From an uncultured Faecalibacterium sp. (lineage in GTDB: Bacteria; Bacillota; Clostridia; Oscillospirales; Ruminococcaceae), in the NCBI GenBank assembly GCA_934513205.1, contig CAKSWU010000027.1:1-23543 (forward strand): a DNA stretch of 23,543 nucleotides. Direction: 5' to 3'. The notes under the pieces were generated by a model, which was not told the DNA's origin, made no database searches, and saw only the letters and a program-made list of their open reading frames with translations. The position numbers and the translations under genes are program-made. Shown in pieces: positions 12,125-19,066 of the stretch (the stretch's first letter is position 1; each line of letters opens with the position of its first letter).

Positions 12125-13408
12125 TTAGAAGATATAGTCGAACTGATACTCGCCAATGAGGATGGTATCATTCTCCTGCACGCCCTTCTGAACCAGTGCG
12201 TCCAGAATGCCGCTCTCGCCCAGCTGACGCTGGAAGAACTGCAGGCTCTCGTAGTCGTCCACGTTGCTGCCGGCCAGAATATACTCCAGCCACGGGGCAT
12301 CCACGCTCCACACGTGAGCTTCCACGCGCTGGATGGTGAAGTCGCGGTCGTTCTTCTTGAGCTCCGACTTTTTGTATTCGGGGGTGAACACCGGCACCGG
12401 GGGGATATCCTTCAGGCGGTTGTACACCAAACCCGGCAGCTGCTTGACGCCCTGCATGGTGGCGGCAGAGATGGGCACGAAGGTCAGGCCCTTGTCCTCC
12501 ACATACTTGCGGAAGGTCTCGATCTGCTCCTCGGTGGCAAGGTCGCACTTGTTGCCCACAACGATCTGCGGGCGCTCTGCCAGCACAGGGCTGAACTTTG
12601 CCAGCTCCTCGTTGATCTTTTCAAAGTCCTCGATGGGGTCGCGGCACTCGCTGCCGGAAACATCCACCACGTGCAGCAGCAGGCGGCAGCGCTCCACATG
12701 GCGCAGAAAATCGTGGCCCAGACCGACGCCCTCGCTGGCACCCTCGATCAGGCCGGGGATGTCGGCGCAGACAAAGCTTGCACCCTCGCCCACCGACACA
12801 ACGCCCAGCGTGGGCACCAGCGTGGTAAAGTGGTAGTTGGCAATCTTGGGCTTAGCTGCGCTGATGGTGGAAATCAGAGTGGACTTGCCCACATTGGGGA
12901 AGCCGATCAGACCCACGTCTGCGATCAGCTTCAGCTCCAGCGTCACCTGCAGATCCTCGCCGGGCATGCCGGGCTTTGCAAACTTGGGGATCTGGCGGGT
13001 GGGGGTGGCAAAGTGTGCGTTGCCGTAGCCGCCGCGGCCGCCCTTTGCAATGGTGACCGGGGTGTGGTCGGACAGATCCGCGATCACAAGGCCACTCTCT
13101 GCGTCCTTGATGACGGTGCCCAGCGGCACCTTGATGACCAGATTCTCGGCATTTTTGCCGTGGCACAGGCTTGCGCCGCCCTTGCCGCCCTCCGGGGCCA
13201 CATACTTGCGCTTATAGCGAAAATCCATCAGGGTGGACAGATGATCGTCCGCCACAAAGATAATGTCGCCGCCCCGGCCGCCGTCGCCGCCGTCCGGGCC
13301 GCCCGCGGCCACGAATTTTTCGCGGTGGAAGCTCACCGCACCATCGCCGCCCTTGCCCGCATGGAGCCATATCGTGGCGATGTCGATAAAGTTAGTCTGT
13401 GCTGCCAT
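12125..13408 (-). CDS. obg: Obg-family GTPase (ribosome assembly)
   Basis: The 427-residue protein has all three parts of Obg: the glycine-rich N-terminal domain (about 8-160; runs such as GGPDGGDGGRGGD), the G domain with GFPNVGKS (169-176, P loop), DIPGLIEGA (216-224, switch II) and NKCD (near 290), and a C-terminal OCT domain (about 345-427). It binds GTP/GDP with low affinity and acts in 50S assembly and growth/stress control. The N-terminus MAAQTNFIDIATIWL is a little longer than usual. The start has AAGGAGG upstream. Its leader contains the repeat at 13456-13561 and no clear own promoter, so it may depend on read-through from rpmA. Confidence 0.96.
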   Translation of the reverse strand: MAAQTNFIDIATIWLHAGKGGDGAVSFHREKFVAAGGPDGGDGGRGGDIIFVADDHLSTLMDFRYKRKYVAPEGGKGGASLCHGKNAENLVIKVPLGTVIKDAESGLVIADLSDHTPVTIAKGGRGGYGNAHFATPTRQIPKFAKPGMPGEDLQVTLELKLIADVGLIGFPNVGKSTLISTISAAKPKIANYHFTTLVPTLGVVSVGEGASFVCADIPGLIEGASEGVGLGHDFLRHVERCRLLLHVVDVSGSECRDPIEDFEKINEELAKFSPVLAERPQIVVGNKCDLATEEQIETFRKYVEDKGLTFVPISAATMQGVKQLPGLVYNRLKDIPPVPVFTPEYKKSELKKNDRDFTIQRVEAHVWSVDAPWLEYILAGSNVDDYESLQFFQRQLGESGILDALVQKGVQENDTILIGEYQFDYIF

Positions 13409-13455
13409 ACAGCCCCTCCTTAGTTTTATACGTTTGTTTATTTCTCTCCTTGCCG

Positions 13456-13561
13456 GGGACTCCTTCCGTCATCGCTTATGCGATGCCACCTCCCTCAAGG
13501 AGGGAGGCTTTAAGGCCCCCTCTTTGAGGGGGCTGGCGCCGCAGGCGACTGGGGGAGTTTC
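13456..13561. repeat. Hairpin-rich intergenic element (copy B)
   Basis: This about 105-bp stretch between rpmA and obg consists of consecutive palindromes: ATCGCTTATGCGAT (13471-13484), CCTCCCT / AGGGAGG (13489-13507), CCCCCTC / GAGGGGG (13516-13532) and CGCCGCAGGCG. TCCGTCA (13465-13471), hairpin, TGCCACCTC (13484-13492), hairpin matches the minus-strand order of the element at 7288-7495. Stem sequences differ but pairing is kept, as expected for a structured dispersed repeat. Confidence 0.6.
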
Positions 13562-13591
13562 TGCCCAGCAGTCAAAAAGAGAGTTCTTCAT

Positions 13592-13623
13592 CAAAAAGAG
13601 CCGGGCCACAAGGGTCCGGCTCT
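13592..13623 (-). terminator. Terminator after rpmA
   Basis: AGAGCCGG (13597-13604) pairs with CCGGCTCT (13616-13623); read leftward the stem is followed by TTTTTGATG. It ends the rplU-rpmA transcript 26 bases past the rpmA stop. Confidence 0.8.
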
Positions 13624-13648
13624 ACGGTTGCAGTTATTCAGAAAGAAG

Positions 13649-13900
13649 TTACTGCTTGACGCTGCACTTCTTGCCGCTCTTGCCCACACGCTCGAAACGG
13701 ACGGTGCCGTCCACCAGAGCAAACAGGGTGTCATCGCTGCCCTTGCCAACGTTCTCACCCGGCATGATGTGGGTGCCACGCTGACGAACCAGGATGTTGC
13801 CGGCCAGAACGAACTGACCGTCTGCACGCTTGGTGCCCAGACGCTGTGCTGCGGAATCGCGGCCGTTCTTGGTGCTGCCTACGCCCTTTTTATGTGCCAT
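13649..13900 (-). CDS. rpmA: 50S ribosomal protein L27
   Basis: The 83-residue protein reads MAHKKGVGSTKNGRDS at the start and RQRGTHIMPGENVGKG in the middle, both diagnostic of bL27, a protein whose N-terminal tail reaches the peptidyl-transferase centre. In most Firmicutes L27 is made with an extra N-terminal peptide removed by the protease Prp, and prp lies between rplU and rpmA. Here the ATG, with AAGGAGG placed properly upstream, gives the mature-type start directly. Only 14 bases separate it from rplU, so no prp gene is present at the locus. The end of the gene is followed by a terminator. Confidence 0.97.
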   Translation of the reverse strand: MAHKKGVGSTKNGRDSAAQRLGTKRADGQFVLAGNILVRQRGTHIMPGENVGKGSDDTLFALVDGTVRFERVGKSGKKCSVKQ

Positions 13901-13914
13901 TGTAATTTACCTCC

Positions 13915-14226
13915 TTAGCCGTTGATCGCAGTGATCTCAACCTTGGTGTAGGGCTGACGATGGCCCATGCGGCGAGCACTGTGCTTCTTTGCGCGATAGG
14001 TGATGATGTTCAGCTTCTTGCCCTTGCCATTCTTGATGACCTTGGCAGAAACGGTAGCACCCTCAACAACAGGAGCGCCAACCTTCACAGAACCCTCCTC
14101 GCCGATAGCGAGAACCTGATCAAACTTCACTTCGGAGTCGGCCTCAACGTCCAGCTTTTCGATGTAGACGATGTCGCCCTGCTCCACGCGGTACTGCTTA
14201 CCGCCGGTAACAATGATTGCGTACAT
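13915..14226 (-). CDS. rplU: 50S ribosomal protein L21
   Basis: The start is taken at ATG 14224-14226 (MYAIIVTGGKQYRV), giving 103 residues, the normal length. An earlier in-frame ATG at 14233-14235 directly abuts the AAAGGA site and leaves no spacing, while the second ATG has nine bases. Conserved features are GGKQYRVEQGD at about 9-19 and the C-terminal RAKKHSARRMGHRQPYT block that binds 23S rRNA. The protein belongs to the large subunit near domain II of 23S rRNA. The gene is transcribed from a strong promoter at 14317-14345 with a leader that looks like an L21 autoregulatory element, and is followed after 14 bases by rpmA. Confidence 0.97.
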   Translation of the reverse strand: MYAIIVTGGKQYRVEQGDIVYIEKLDVEADSEVKFDQVLAIGEEGSVKVGAPVVEGATVSAKVIKNGKGKKLNIITYRAKKHSARRMGHRQPYTKVEITAING

Positions 14227-14312
14227 TTTGTTCATTCCTTTTCGTTGTACTCGCTGGTCGTAAAGGCAGGCCCTTACAGCGGGCCATTTCAGGCGCCTAC
14301 ACCATGCGGCTA
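14227..14312 (-). promoter_or_regulatory. Probable L21 leader (ribosomal-protein autoregulation)
   Basis: The about 85-base untranslated leader of rplU can fold as GGCCC / GGGCC, and alternatively CGCTGTAAGG / CCTTTAC-GACCAGCG, so that two exclusive hairpins share the GTAAGG segment just before the ribosome binding site. Firmicutes often have a structured L21 leader at this place (Rfam L21_leader). The match rests on position and foldability, not on a covariance search. Confidence 0.5.
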
Positions 14313-14316
14313 GAAT

Positions 14317-14345
14317 ATTATAGCAAAAAACAGCTCAGATTGCAA
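14317..14345 (-). promoter_or_regulatory. rplU-rpmA promoter
   Basis: TTGCAA (14340-14345), 17 bases, consensus TATAAT (14317-14322), minus strand. A 7-bp hairpin (14344-14350 with 14356-14362) overlaps the edge of the -35 box and separates it from lgt. Confidence 0.85.
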
Positions 14346-14374
14346 GAGGATTTTTTCCTCTTTTCGAAGATTTT

Positions 14375-15427
14375 TCAGCACCCGGTCTTTCCGTCCTGCG
14401 AAAGAGCGGCTTTCACCTCGGCATTATAGGCCTCGGTCTTTTCCAAAAACAGCTTGCGCGGGCTGGAGGCCAGCAGCTGGGCGTCTGCGTCCAGTACAAG
14501 GCCGACCGCGCCTTTTTCCCTGCGCAGCTTATTGACCGCCGCCTTGTTTTCCGCTGTCAGCGCCAGCGGCACCATCAGGGGCTTGCCCTTGAACTTGCGG
14601 GTAAAGTACACCTCTGCTGCAAGACCCGCCACCACGGCGATGCCTGCCACCAGCTGCGACACCCGCAGCCCGATGGAGGGCACCAGCATCAGACTGTCGG
14701 TGCGCAGCGCTTCGATCCAGAACCGGCCTGCGCCATACCAGATCATATACCGCAGGGCGATATCCCCGTTGAACCTGCGCTTTTTGATGTAGCGGAACAG
14801 CAGGAGGAAGCCCACCAGACACCAGATGCTCTCATACAGAAAAGTGGGGTGCACCGGCAGGTTGGGGTCGATGACGATGCCGTTTTTTGCCGTCACCGTG
14901 CTGCCCATCAGGTAGGCACGGGTGGCTTCGCTGTACATGCCCCACGGCAGAGTGGTGTTGCAGCCAAAGGCTTCCTGATTGAAAAAGTTGCCCCAGCGTC
15001 CGCAGCACTGCCCGATCAAAAAGCCCATGGCAGTCAGATCGAACATGGGCAGCACCGGCACACCCCGCCATTTGCAGGCCAGGCCGCCAAACAGAAAGCC
15101 GCCGATGATGCCGCCGTAGATGGCAAGACCACCGTCCCGGATGGAGATCATCTCCCAGATACTGCCATATTCAAACGGAGCCATGGCAACATAGTACGCC
15201 CGGGCGCTGATGATGCCCATCACGATGCCAATGAGGATCACATCCACCATGCTGTCCCCGTCCACACCAAACTCCATGCTGTGCCGGAAGGCAAAGATCA
15301 GCGCAAGGCAGATGCCGAAGGCGATACACACGCCGTACCAGTAGACGTTGAACCCTCCAATGGAAAATGCCACGCGGTTCAACTGAAAGCTCAGGCCAAG
15401 ACCCGGGAATTGCACCAGATTTGTCAT
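14375..15427 (-). CDS. lgt: Prolipoprotein diacylglyceryl transferase
   Basis: ATG 15425-15427 overlaps the stop of the M16 gene (ATGA) and gives 350 residues; the frame is open upstream but only as a shadow. Lgt moves a diacylglyceryl group from phosphatidylglycerol to the lipobox Cys of lipoprotein precursors. The sequence shows seven or so membrane helices, the catalytic-arm region RDGGLAIYGG (near 97-106), the signature GRWGNFFNQEAFG (about 143-155), HPTFLYES near 190, and the late RxE-type motif in GRFWIEALRTD. The last about 75 residues beyond the final helix (from KFKGKPLMV) form a cytoplasmic, charged extension longer than usual for the family, ending in Cys. Being downstream of the peptidase genes, it shares their transcript. 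Confidence 0.95.
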   Translation of the reverse strand: MTNLVQFPGLGLSFQLNRVAFSIGGFNVYWYGVCIAFGICLALIFAFRHSMEFGVDGDSMVDVILIGIVMGIISARAYYVAMAPFEYGSIWEMISIRDGGLAIYGGIIGGFLFGGLACKWRGVPVLPMFDLTAMGFLIGQCCGRWGNFFNQEAFGCNTTLPWGMYSEATRAYLMGSTVTAKNGIVIDPNLPVHPTFLYESIWCLVGFLLLFRYIKKRRFNGDIALRYMIWYGAGRFWIEALRTDSLMLVPSIGLRVSQLVAGIAVVAGLAAEVYFTRKFKGKPLMVPLALTAENKAAVNKLRREKGAVGLVLDADAQLLASSPRKLFLEKTEAYNAEVKAALSQDGKTGC

Positions 15428-16731
15428 TCTGCTTCCTCCTCTTCCTCCAGCGGCGCCGTGCCGTCCGGCAGGATATCCATCACCGCCATGCGGTCGGCGC
15501 ACAGGATGTGCTGCAAAGCGATATCCGCGTCCTCTGCCGTCAGGCCTGCCAGCATGGTGATCTGCTGGGCCACCGTCTGACCGGACAGTGCAAAGTCTGC
15601 CATCTGACTGGCGGAATCCTCCACGTTTTCCAGATTTTCGATCAGCTGCCCATATTTTTCGTTCTTGCACAGGGTAAAGATCTCGCGGTCCACGCCCTCG
15701 GCGCGAATGCGGGCGATCTCCTCCAGAAGCATCTGCCGCACGGTATCGGGAGCATCGCTCTCACCGGTAAACAGGATGCAGCAGCACCCCTCCACCCGCA
15801 GCACCTCGCCGCCAAAGCCTGGGTTCACAAGACCTTCATCGTACAGGCGGCGGTACAAAGGCGACATGCCGCCCACGATGCAGCTGAGGATCAGATCATA
15901 CAGCGCTTCGGTGCGCAGGTCGCCAAAGGGAAGCGGCTCTTCCTTGAAGCCCACGCCAAAACAGGGCTTGGACACCGGCATGGTCAGGCTCTTGCGGGTC
16001 GCTGCCAGCGTCATCGGCTCCGGGGCAAACAGCCGCTGCACCGTTTCAGCGCTGCGGGGCTCCATCAGCCCATGGCGGGCACAGGCGTCCAGCATCTGCT
16101 CCATGGTGATGTTGCCTGCCGCAGCCAACACCATATTGCCCGGGGCGTAAAACGCCTTGCAGCTGTCGTACAGCATCTCCGGGGTGATCTGGGCAATGCT
16201 CTCCACCGTGCCCGCAATGTCGCTGCGGATGGGATGACTGTGGTACAGGCACTCGAACAGGCCGGTGATCAGCCGCCAGTCCGGGCTGTCATCGTACATT
16301 TTGATCTCCTGCCCGATGATGCCCTGCTCCTTGGCAATGGTCTCGCGGGTAAAATACGGGTGGGTCACCATGCCCAGCAGTACATCCAGACTCTCGTCCA
16401 GCTGCTGGGTAGCGGTGAACAGATAGCAGGTGCGGTCAAAGCTGGTAAAGGCGTTGGCGTTGGCACCGGTCTTTGCATACTTGGCAAAGGCATCGCCGTC
16501 CTGATCCTCGAACATCTTGTGCTCCAGAAAATGCGCCACTCCGGCGGGCAGATGCACCTCTTTGCCGTCCAGCCGGAAGTCCCGGTCAATGGAGCCGAAG
16601 CGGGTGGCAAAGATCACATGGGTGCCGGAATAGCCCGGCATGGGGCGCACCAGAACGGTCAGACCGGAAGGCAGGGTCTGCCACTGGTCCGCCACCGTCT
16701 GTTCCAGCAGGGTCCGGTTATTCTGCGGCAT
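15424..16731 (-). CDS. yfmH: M16-family metallopeptidase (YfmH/YmfH-like)
   Basis: Start is ATG 16729-16731 (MPQNNRTLLEQ), nine bases after AAAGGAGG; the ATG at 16738-16740 directly abuts that site. The 435-residue protein has the inverted zinc motif H67-F-L-E70-H71 with the distal Glu expected in GQEIKMYDD, so it is the active M16B subunit. C-terminal acidic run EEEEEAE is likely unstructured. The neighbour upstream is the inactive M16 partner, the normal pairing. In Bacillus and relatives this pair (YmfF/YmfH, annotated YfmF/YfmH) is linked to the 5-aminopentanol modification system of EF-P, but the direct substrate is not established. The gene overlaps both neighbours (14 bases with yfmF, 4 with lgt). 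Confidence 0.85.
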   Translation of the reverse strand: MPQNNRTLLEQTVADQWQTLPSGLTVLVRPMPGYSGTHVIFATRFGSIDRDFRLDGKEVHLPAGVAHFLEHKMFEDQDGDAFAKYAKTGANANAFTSFDRTCYLFTATQQLDESLDVLLGMVTHPYFTRETIAKEQGIIGQEIKMYDDSPDWRLITGLFECLYHSHPIRSDIAGTVESIAQITPEMLYDSCKAFYAPGNMVLAAAGNITMEQMLDACARHGLMEPRSAETVQRLFAPEPMTLAATRKSLTMPVSKPCFGVGFKEEPLPFGDLRTEALYDLILSCIVGGMSPLYRRLYDEGLVNPGFGGEVLRVEGCCCILFTGESDAPDTVRQMLLEEIARIRAEGVDREIFTLCKNEKYGQLIENLENVEDSASQMADFALSGQTVAQQITMLAGLTAEDADIALQHILCADRMAVMDILPDGTAPLEEEEEAE

Positions 16732-18016
16732 GAGCAGCATCCTCCTTTGTAAGCAGATAGCTGACCGAGAGGGTCAGACTGCGCAGGATGGCGCGGACAT
16801 CCTCCTGCGTCACAGCCTGCAGCGCAGCCCGCGCCTGCGCCGGGGTCTGCACCCGGGCAGGGTCGCCGCCGCTGCGCAGCACTTCAATGTAGTACCAGCT
16901 TTCGATGCCGCCCAGGGTGTCCTCCACCCCAGTCATGCCGCTGAGAAGGCCCCGGCGGCAGTCCTCAAGCTCTTCCTCGGTGATGGGTCCATCGCACAGG
17001 TCGGCAAGCTCCTTCAAAATGGCCTGCTCGGCACGGGCGGCATCGGCGTGCTCCACGCCGCTGTTCACCGCCATGCTGCCGGTAAAGCTCTGGAAGGAAG
17101 AGGAGCAATAGTAGCACAGGTGATCCCGCTCACGCACGTTCAAAAACAGGCGGCTGGTCACACTGCCGCCGTACAGTGCCATGGCAAGGCGCACCGCTGC
17201 CAGCTGTTCGGTCGCCATGGGCTGTCCCAGCGTGAACAGCATGCACAGCTTTGCCTGCACCATGTCATAGCTCTCGGTCTTGTGCAGCGGCTCCCGGCGG
17301 GGCATGGCAATGTTCTCGCTCAGCGGCACCGGTGCCCGGTCGATGCAGGACAGCTCTGTCAGAAGTGCGTCCCGGATGGCCTCTGTCTGCGCCGCATCGC
17401 AGCCCAGCACGATCAGCTCGATGTTGGCAGTGCGCAGCATTTCCCGGTAGGCTTCGGTAAGCAGGGCGGGCGTCAGGCCGTCCACTTCCTCCAGATAGCC
17501 CTCCTGCCGCACCCCCGCCGGACTGTCCCCAAAGAACTCCCGGTTTGCCTGATGCATGCAATAGATGCGCTTATCGTTGATCTCATCTTCCAGCGACTTT
17601 TTCAGCATCTGTTTTTCGATGTCGACCGCTTCCGGGTCGAACACGCCGTCCACAAAATAGGGGTGGAAGGCCGCCCCCAGCGCAATGGCGGTGTATTCCC
17701 GGGTCAGCGCCTCGCCTTCCAGTGCAAACCGGTCCTTGATGCCGGTGACGCTGACACACAGATTGTGGCTGCAGCCCATGGGGCGGGCATCCACCGTCAG
17801 GTCCGCGCCATAAAGGCGGGCCAGTTTTTTGGTCAGGCGGGTCATGTCCGGGCAATCCGCGTAACCCCGCTCCAGCACCAGCGGCAGCAGCGCATGAGCT
17901 GTGGCAGTCTCCCGCTTTGCCGGGAAAGCAAAGTGGATGCTGATGCGGCAGCGGTTGAATTTTTCAGCCGGGTCATAAGAAAGATGCACGCCCGGCGCAA
18001 TGAGAGTACGTTCCAA
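16718..18016 (-). CDS. yfmF: M16-family inactive partner (YfmF/YmfF-like)
   Basis: The 432-residue protein has the two-lobed M16 fold features (ARLYGADLTVDAR, YGGSVTSRLFLNVRERDHLCYYCSS) but no HxxEH: the corresponding place reads LLPLVLERGYADCPD. It is the non-catalytic half of the heterodimer with the next gene. The likely start is TTG 18014-18016 (MERTLIAPG), placed six bases after GGAGGA; no ATG in frame with a site is available. The frame stays open for 74 codons upstream, but this lies inside the preceding gene. A short hairpin (CCCTGT-GCAG-ACAGGG, about 18030-18045) sits directly before the ribosome binding site and could limit initiation. Confidence 0.85.
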   Translation of the reverse strand: MERTLIAPGVHLSYDPAEKFNRCRISIHFAFPAKRETATAHALLPLVLERGYADCPDMTRLTKKLARLYGADLTVDARPMGCSHNLCVSVTGIKDRFALEGEALTREYTAIALGAAFHPYFVDGVFDPEAVDIEKQMLKKSLEDEINDKRIYCMHQANREFFGDSPAGVRQEGYLEEVDGLTPALLTEAYREMLRTANIELIVLGCDAAQTEAIRDALLTELSCIDRAPVPLSENIAMPRREPLHKTESYDMVQAKLCMLFTLGQPMATEQLAAVRLAMALYGGSVTSRLFLNVRERDHLCYYCSSSFQSFTGSMAVNSGVEHADAARAEQAILKELADLCDGPITEEELEDCRRGLLSGMTGVEDTLGGIESWYYIEVLRSGGDPARVQTPAQARAALQAVTQEDVRAILRSLTLSVSYLLTKEDAAHAAE

Positions 18017-18054
18017 TTGTGTTCCTCCACCCTGTCTGCACAGGGAGTATTTTG

Positions 18055-18876
18055 TCAGGATGCCATCTGCATCGCAAGAAATTCTTCCAGACTCAAACCG
18101 CTGGCACGGATGGCAAGGGCATTTTCCACCCCGACATAGCGCCAGTGCCACGGCTCGAACACCACGCCGGTAGCGGCCTGCCGGTCCCGCGGATAGCGCA
18201 GGATAAAGCCGTATTCCGCCCCGTAGGCGGAAAGCCATTCGTAGGCACGGGTCTCGGCAAAGCCGGTGTCCAGCGTGGTGTAGTCACTGCTGAGGATGTC
18301 CGCCGCGTAGCCGGTTCCGTGCTCGCTGCACTCCGCCGTGAGCCGGACGTCCTGGGCAAGACTGGCAGCCTGCTGCTCGGTTTTGCCCTGTTCCAGATAG
18401 GTCTGCTTCTGGGCGTCATAAACTGCGCTGCGCCCGGCGTCGTCCAGATATCCGGCGTTCAGCACCAGCTGGATGCCGTCCTCTTTCGCGGCAGCCGCCA
18501 TCCTGCGCCACGCCTGCGCTGTCTCGGTCTCCAGCTGGATGGTGCCGTTTTCATCGGCAGATTCCAGCTCCGGGGCCGGCTCCTGCGCATACGGCAGGTT
18601 GGCATTGACCAGCGTCAGGCGCACATCCTCCGGGTCAAAGACATAGCCGGCGTCTTGATAGGATGCCGCTTCGAACCGCTTTGGTCCGGACAGCAGTGCA
18701 TTGACCTTTGGCAGCAGCCAGAGGATGCCTCTGGTCATCAGCGCTACGATCGCCGCGCAGATCAGGATCAGGATGGCCCAGTTGCGCGCCAGCCGCAGCC
18801 GTTTGCGGCGTTTGTACTGTGCCCGGGTCATGCGGGATCTTGGGCGGAGTGGCGCGGATCGGTTGTTTTGTTCCAT
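18055..18876 (-). CDS. VanY-type D-alanyl-D-alanine carboxypeptidase family protein
   Basis: Start ATG 18874-18876 (MEQNNRSAP), 273 residues. A basic N-terminus, then one membrane helix (about 32-56), then an extracytoplasmic domain. Zn ligands of the peptidase M15/VanY fold are present: SEH186-GTG-x-x-AD193 and E-P-W-H244-W. The usual S-G-Y-R-S substrate-binding segment is replaced by NAGYLDDAGR, so the canonical Arg is missing or displaced. The family trims the terminal D-Ala from cell-wall stem peptides. It is first in the operon vanY-like, yfmF, yfmH, lgt, with 38 bases to the TTG start of yfmF. The promoter is at 18939-18967. The ribosome binding site AAAGGAG is at a rather long 12-base distance. 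Confidence 0.82.
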   Translation of the reverse strand: MEQNNRSAPLRPRSRMTRAQYKRRKRLRLARNWAILILICAAIVALMTRGILWLLPKVNALLSGPKRFEAASYQDAGYVFDPEDVRLTLVNANLPYAQEPAPELESADENGTIQLETETAQAWRRMAAAAKEDGIQLVLNAGYLDDAGRSAVYDAQKQTYLEQGKTEQQAASLAQDVRLTAECSEHGTGYAADILSSDYTTLDTGFAETRAYEWLSAYGAEYGFILRYPRDRQAATGVVFEPWHWRYVGVENALAIRASGLSLEEFLAMQMAS

Positions 18877-18938
18877 GGCGCGTTGAGGCTCCTTTTTTGG
18901 TGATTTGCAGCGCAGCGCGCCGCACAGATACAATTTTT

Positions 18939-18967
18939 ATTATACACCCCTTTGCATTTTGTGTAAA
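18939..18967 (-). promoter_or_regulatory. Promoter of the vanY-like/yfmF/yfmH/lgt operon
   Basis: TTTACA (18962-18967), 17 bases, TATAAT (18939-18944) on the minus strand, about 60 bases before the start codon and downstream of the gpmI terminator. Confidence 0.8.
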
Positions 18968-18989
18968 CGCCGCCGAGTGTAAAAAAATT

Positions 18990-19035
18990 ATGACAAAAAA
19001 GCAGCGCACCCTCCTGTGATAGGAACGTGCGCTGC
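18990..19035 (-). terminator. gpmI terminator
   Basis: GCAGCGCAC (19001-19009) pairs with GTGCGCTGC (19027-19035); read leftward it is followed by TTTTTTGTC, then a second T run. A textbook intrinsic terminator. Confidence 0.9.
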
Positions 19036-19066
19036 TGCGGTTTTCAGAGAGTCAACAAGCGGTTTC

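Noticed and set aside
15367..18139. Two long plus-strand frames (461 and 499 codons) opposite the M16 genes
   Set aside because: They mirror the coding frames of yfmH and yfmF; Gln/His/Ala-rich composition and lack of starts with ribosome binding sites mark them as shadows.
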